Notes under the pieces: generated by a model
Databases searched by the model: none
The model's input: only the letters and a program-made list of their open reading frames with translations
Told to the model about the DNA's origin: nothing
Made by a program: the position numbers and the translations under genes
Source: an uncultured Collinsella sp.
GTDB lineage: Bacteria > Actinomycetota > Coriobacteriia > Coriobacteriales > Coriobacteriaceae
DNA length: 7,501 nt
Direction of reading: 5' to 3'
NCBI GenBank assembly: GCA_900542965.1
Contig: UQPY01000078.1
Span: 1 to 7,501, forward strand
Shown here: positions 4,819-7,501 of the stretch, piece by piece
How the letters are laid out: each line of letters starts with the position of its first letter
Position numbering within the stretch: position 1 is the stretch's first letter

Positions 4819-6829
4819 CATGACGCTGTTTATCGCATCGCTTGCCGTCTCGTGCATCGGTGCGCTCGCCTCGGTTCTGCTGATCAAGGCCGATAACGCC
4901 GCCAAGACCGCCGGCTGCCTTATCGGCGCCGTCGCCGCGGTGCTTTCGTTTGTGGCCGGTATCCAGGCCGTGCTGGGCGATGTCACGTCGGTCGACACCA
5001 TCGTGTTCTTCCCGTTTGCCCATTTCCAGCTGCTGCTCAATCAGCTGTCCGGCCTGTTCGTGGCGCTCATCTCGGTGCTCGCGTTTGCCGGTTCGATCTA
5101 CGGTCTCAACTACTTTGATGAGTACCCGGGCAAAAAGGGCCGCGCCGGCTTCTTCTTTAACACCTTCGTGGCTTCCATGATGCTCGTCATCACAGCCGAC
5201 AACGTGTTTTGGTTCCTGGTCGCCTTTGAGCTTATGTCGCTGACCTCGTACTTCCTGGTCGTAATCGAGGAGAACGAGAACTCCATCCATGGCGGTTGGC
5301 TCTACTTTGTGATCGCGCACGTGGGCTTTGTGCTCATCATGGCGAGCTTCCTCACCATGACCAACTTCGCCGGCGGCTCGTTTGCCTTTGCGGATTTCCG
5401 TGCCACGCAGTTTAGCCCCGCGGTCGCATCCGTGTGCTTCGTGCTCGCCTTCTTTGGCTTTGGCGCCAAGGCCGGTATCATCCCGCTGCACGGCTGGCTG
5501 CCCAAGGCACATCCCGAGGCGCCGTCCAACGTGTCGGCCCTCATGTCCGGCGGCATGATCAAGATCGGTATCTTCGGTATCCTCAAGGTTGGTCTCGACC
5601 TGCTTTCTGCTTCGGGCGTTCAGGTCTGGTGGGGCCTTATGGTCATGGTCTTCGGTGCGATCTCGTCGGTCCTCGGCGTGGCCTTCGCCCTGCAGGAGCA
5701 TGACATCAAGCGCCTGCTGGCCTATCACTCCGTCGAGAACATCGGCATCATTCTGCTCGGCGTCGGCGCTTCCATGGCCGCCATGGCGCTCAACTCTGTC
5801 GGCATCGCCGTCCTGGCCCTGATGGCCGCCCTCTACCACACGTTTAACCATGCGATGTTTAAGGGCGAGCTGTTCTTGGGCGCCGGTGCGCTGCTGTACT
5901 CCACGGGTACGCGCAATATGGAGAAGATGGGCGGCCTGTTCCGTCGTATGCCGGCAACGGCCATCTGCTTCCTCGTTGGCGCGCTTGCCATCTCGGCCAT
6001 CCCGCCCTTCAACGGCTTTGTGTCCGAGTGGTTTACCTACCAGTCGCTGTTTAACGCCGCCATGCAGGGCGACAAGGCCGTCATGATCGTGGCCGTGTTC
6101 GCTGCCGTCGCGCTTGCCATTACCGGCGCGCTGGCTGTTACGTGCTTCGTCAAGGCCTATGGTGTCTCCTTTGCCTCCGCGCCCCGCTCCGAGGCCGCGG
6201 CCAATGCCAAGGAGGTTCCCGCCCCCATGGTGTTTGCGCAGGGGCTGCTTGCGGCCATCTGCGTCGTGCTGGGCATTGGCGCTCCCGTGATCGCGCCCGT
6301 GCTGGTCGATGTCGCCGCGTCCGTGCTGCATCCGTACGGTGGCGTGTTTGCCGCCGAGGGCATGGAGCTCATGAACCAGTACTCCGGCGCCGCCACCTCC
6401 ACGCCCGCGATCGCCATTGCGCTCGTGGTGCTTGTCGGCCTTGCTTGCGGCTACCGCAAGCTCAAGACCGTCGGTAAGGTGCAGAAGTCCCAGCCGTGGG
6501 CATGCGGCTATGCTCCCAACGAGCATATGCCCGTCGTGGCCACGACCTTTGCCTCCGAGGTGTCCTGGTTTATGCAGCCGCTCTACACGCTGCGCGACCG
6601 CTGCACGGCCGTCTGCTGGTCCATCGCGCACTTCTTCCAGAAGCTCACCGGTGTGGCCGAGGCTGTGGAGCCCGTACCCGACAAGGTTCTCGTCGATGCC
6701 CCGCATAAGGGTGTCGAGAAGCTCGCCGACCTCGCGACTAAGCTCGAGGGCGGCAACTACAGCATCTATATCTGCTATATCGTCGCGGCACTCGTGGTGT
6801 TCCTCGTGCTCGCCGTGCAAATGGGTTAA
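4811..6829 (+). CDS. hyfB: membrane antiporter-like subunit of FHL hydrogenase, HyfB
   Basis: A 672-residue integral membrane protein of the NuoL/Mrp antiporter-like family, in the group-4 hydrogenase membrane arm. The length equals E. coli HyfB (672) and exceeds HycC (about 608). Hydrophobic segments run almost throughout, starting at residue 5, with a last helix at about 648-670. Conserved family residues visible are E140 in FELMSL, K220 in FFGFGAKAG, the HGWLPKAHPEAPSNVSALMSG stretch (227-247), K251 in MIKIGIFG, and H343/H347/K351 in the LYHTFNHAMFKG region. In related subunits these Glu and Lys residues line the ion-transfer path, so proton (or sodium) translocation coupled to H2 evolution is plausible but unproven. 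Motifs SEWFTYQSLF and PWACGY further support HyfB/HycC. The start at 4811 has GGGAG 8 nt upstream and lies inside the end of hyfA; hyfC follows after 12 nt. Confidence 0.92.
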   Translation: MDSMTLFIASLAVSCIGALASVLLIKADNAAKTAGCLIGAVAAVLSFVAGIQAVLGDVTSVDTIVFFPFAHFQLLLNQLSGLFVALISVLAFAGSIYGLNYFDEYPGKKGRAGFFFNTFVASMMLVITADNVFWFLVAFELMSLTSYFLVVIEENENSIHGGWLYFVIAHVGFVLIMASFLTMTNFAGGSFAFADFRATQFSPAVASVCFVLAFFGFGAKAGIIPLHGWLPKAHPEAPSNVSALMSGGMIKIGIFGILKVGLDLLSASGVQVWWGLMVMVFGAISSVLGVAFALQEHDIKRLLAYHSVENIGIILLGVGASMAAMALNSVGIAVLALMAALYHTFNHAMFKGELFLGAGALLYSTGTRNMEKMGGLFRRMPATAICFLVGALAISAIPPFNGFVSEWFTYQSLFNAAMQGDKAVMIVAVFAAVALAITGALAVTCFVKAYGVSFASAPRSEAAANAKEVPAPMVFAQGLLAAICVVLGIGAPVIAPVLVDVAASVLHPYGGVFAAEGMELMNQYSGAATSTPAIAIALVVLVGLACGYRKLKTVGKVQKSQPWACGYAPNEHMPVVATTFASEVSWFMQPLYTLRDRCTAVCWSIAHFFQKLTGVAEAVEPVPDKVLVDAPHKGVEKLADLATKLEGGNYSIYICYIVAALVVFLVLAVQMG

Positions 6830-6841
6830 GGAGGGGAGAGC

Positions 6842-7460
6842 ATGAACAACATCGTACTTGCCGTTCTGCAGGGCGTGGTCGTCATGGCCGTCGCGCCGTT
6901 CTTCTCCGGTCTCGGCCGCGTGATCCGCGCCAAGATGCACAACCGTCGCGGCCCCAGCATCATGCAGGACTACCGCGACCTGGCCAAGCTCTTTGCGCGC
7001 CCCGAGTCCCAGTGCGAGGACGCGAGCTTTGCGCTGCGCATTATGCCTCCGCTGTTCTTCGCCGTCGCCTTTATGCTCGCGATGGGCCTGCCGCTCTTTA
7101 CGGCACAAAGCCCCATCCCGGTCTTTGGTGACGCCATCACCATCATGTACAGCCTGGCGCTCGCGCGCTTCTTCTTCGCCCTCTGCGGTGTGGATTCGTC
7201 CAACGCCTACGCCGGTATCGGCGGCGTTCGCGAGCTGCTTATGAGCGTGCTCATCGAGCCGTCCATGCTGCTGGCGCTGTTTGCCGCCGCCCTGGTGTGT
7301 GGCTCCACCGACATCGCCACTATGGGTCAGCACATCATGACGGGCGCCGTCGACGCGCCGGTCGCCGTGATCCTCGCCGGCATCGCCTTTGCGATCGCCT
7401 GCTACATGGAACTCGGCAAGCTGCCGTATGATCAGGCCGAGGCCGAGCAGTATCTTCAGG
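6842..7460 (+). CDS. hyfC: hydrogenase membrane anchor subunit HyfC/HycD, truncated by contig end
   Basis: The first 206 codons of a NuoH-like membrane subunit that anchors the hydrogenase catalytic module; E. coli HyfC has about 315 residues. Hydrophobic segments lie near 4-24, 67-86, 97-117, 133-153 and 173-190. Family motifs are RRGP (35-38) with QDYRDLAKLF (42-51), ARFFFALCGVD (108-118), GGVRELLMSVLIEP (127-140) and MELGKLPYDQAEAEQ (189-203). Members continue with EGPLTEYSG-type sequence after this point. A ribosome site, AAGGAGGGGAG, precedes the ATG, 12 nt after hyfB. The last genomic base is about 7460. The frame then runs into adapter as AVSYTHLRAHETRS, which is not protein of this organism. 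The missing third of the gene should be on another contig. Confidence 0.9.
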
Positions 7461-7501
7461 CTGTCTCTTATACACATCTCCGAGCCCACGAGACGCGTAG
7501 T
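7461..7501 (+). other. Illumina Nextera adapter contamination (non-genomic)
   Basis: Positions 7461-7479 are the 19-bp Tn5 mosaic end, CTGTCTCTTATACACATCT. Positions 7480-7494 continue as the Nextera read-2 transposase adapter, CCGAGCCCACGAGAC. The remaining GCGTAGT (7495-7501) fits the first seven bases of an i7 index, N719 (GCGTAGTA) as I recall it. This is untrimmed adapter at a contig end. Confidence 0.98.

Noticed and set aside
4760..7489. Antisense open frame of about 909 codons
   Set aside because: It begins inside the sequencing adapter and lies opposite hyfB and hyfC. Its His/Gly/Asp/Arg-rich composition is the usual shadow of GC-rich coding DNA.

Overview
The window looks like part of a high-GC, anaerobic, selenocysteine-using bacterium. 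The best guess is an actinobacterium of the Coriobacteriia, such as Collinsella. This rests on the G/C-biased third positions, strong AGGAGG-type ribosome binding sites, and a selenoprotein formate dehydrogenase next to a group-4 membrane hydrogenase. The genus is an inference that no marker gene here can prove.

Layout. Positions 1-107 hold no gene. Positions 108-879 (minus strand) encode a two-gene toxin-antitoxin-like module: a RelB/DinJ-type ribbon-helix-helix antitoxin, overlapped by 8 nt by a PIN-domain toxin that lacks two of the usual acidic residues. Positions 880-1305 are a divergent, AT-richer control region. It holds a promoter for each direction, a 9-bp inverted repeat around the TA promoter, further copies of the same ACTTGA/GCTCAAGT word near the rightward promoter, and an 11-bp perfect hairpin in a long leader.

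Positions 1306-7460 (plus strand) are the first part of a formate hydrogenlyase (FHL) operon in the order hydN, fdhF, hyfA, hyfB, hyfC. HydN and HyfA are four-cluster ferredoxin-like electron carriers. FdhF is a selenocysteine molybdo-formate dehydrogenase: an in-frame UGA at codon 140 is followed by a SECIS-like hairpin, so a naive ORF call splits the gene in two. HyfB and HyfC are membrane subunits of the hydrogenase. Together FdhF would oxidise formate to CO2, pass electrons through HydN/HyfA-type clusters to a hydrogenase whose catalytic subunits should lie beyond the window, and release H2, perhaps with ion translocation by HyfB.

The last 41 bases (7461-7501) are not genomic. They are Illumina Nextera transposase adapter followed by what looks like the start of an i7 index. 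hyfC is therefore cut by the contig end after 206 codons, and any protein reading through this end is an artefact.

The FHL module belongs to a known system. The less expected points are the promoter architecture shared with the TA module, the RelB-like/PIN pairing with a degenerate active site, the 13-bp tandem repeat that sets the toxin's C-terminal frame, and the strong hairpin inside the FHL operon.
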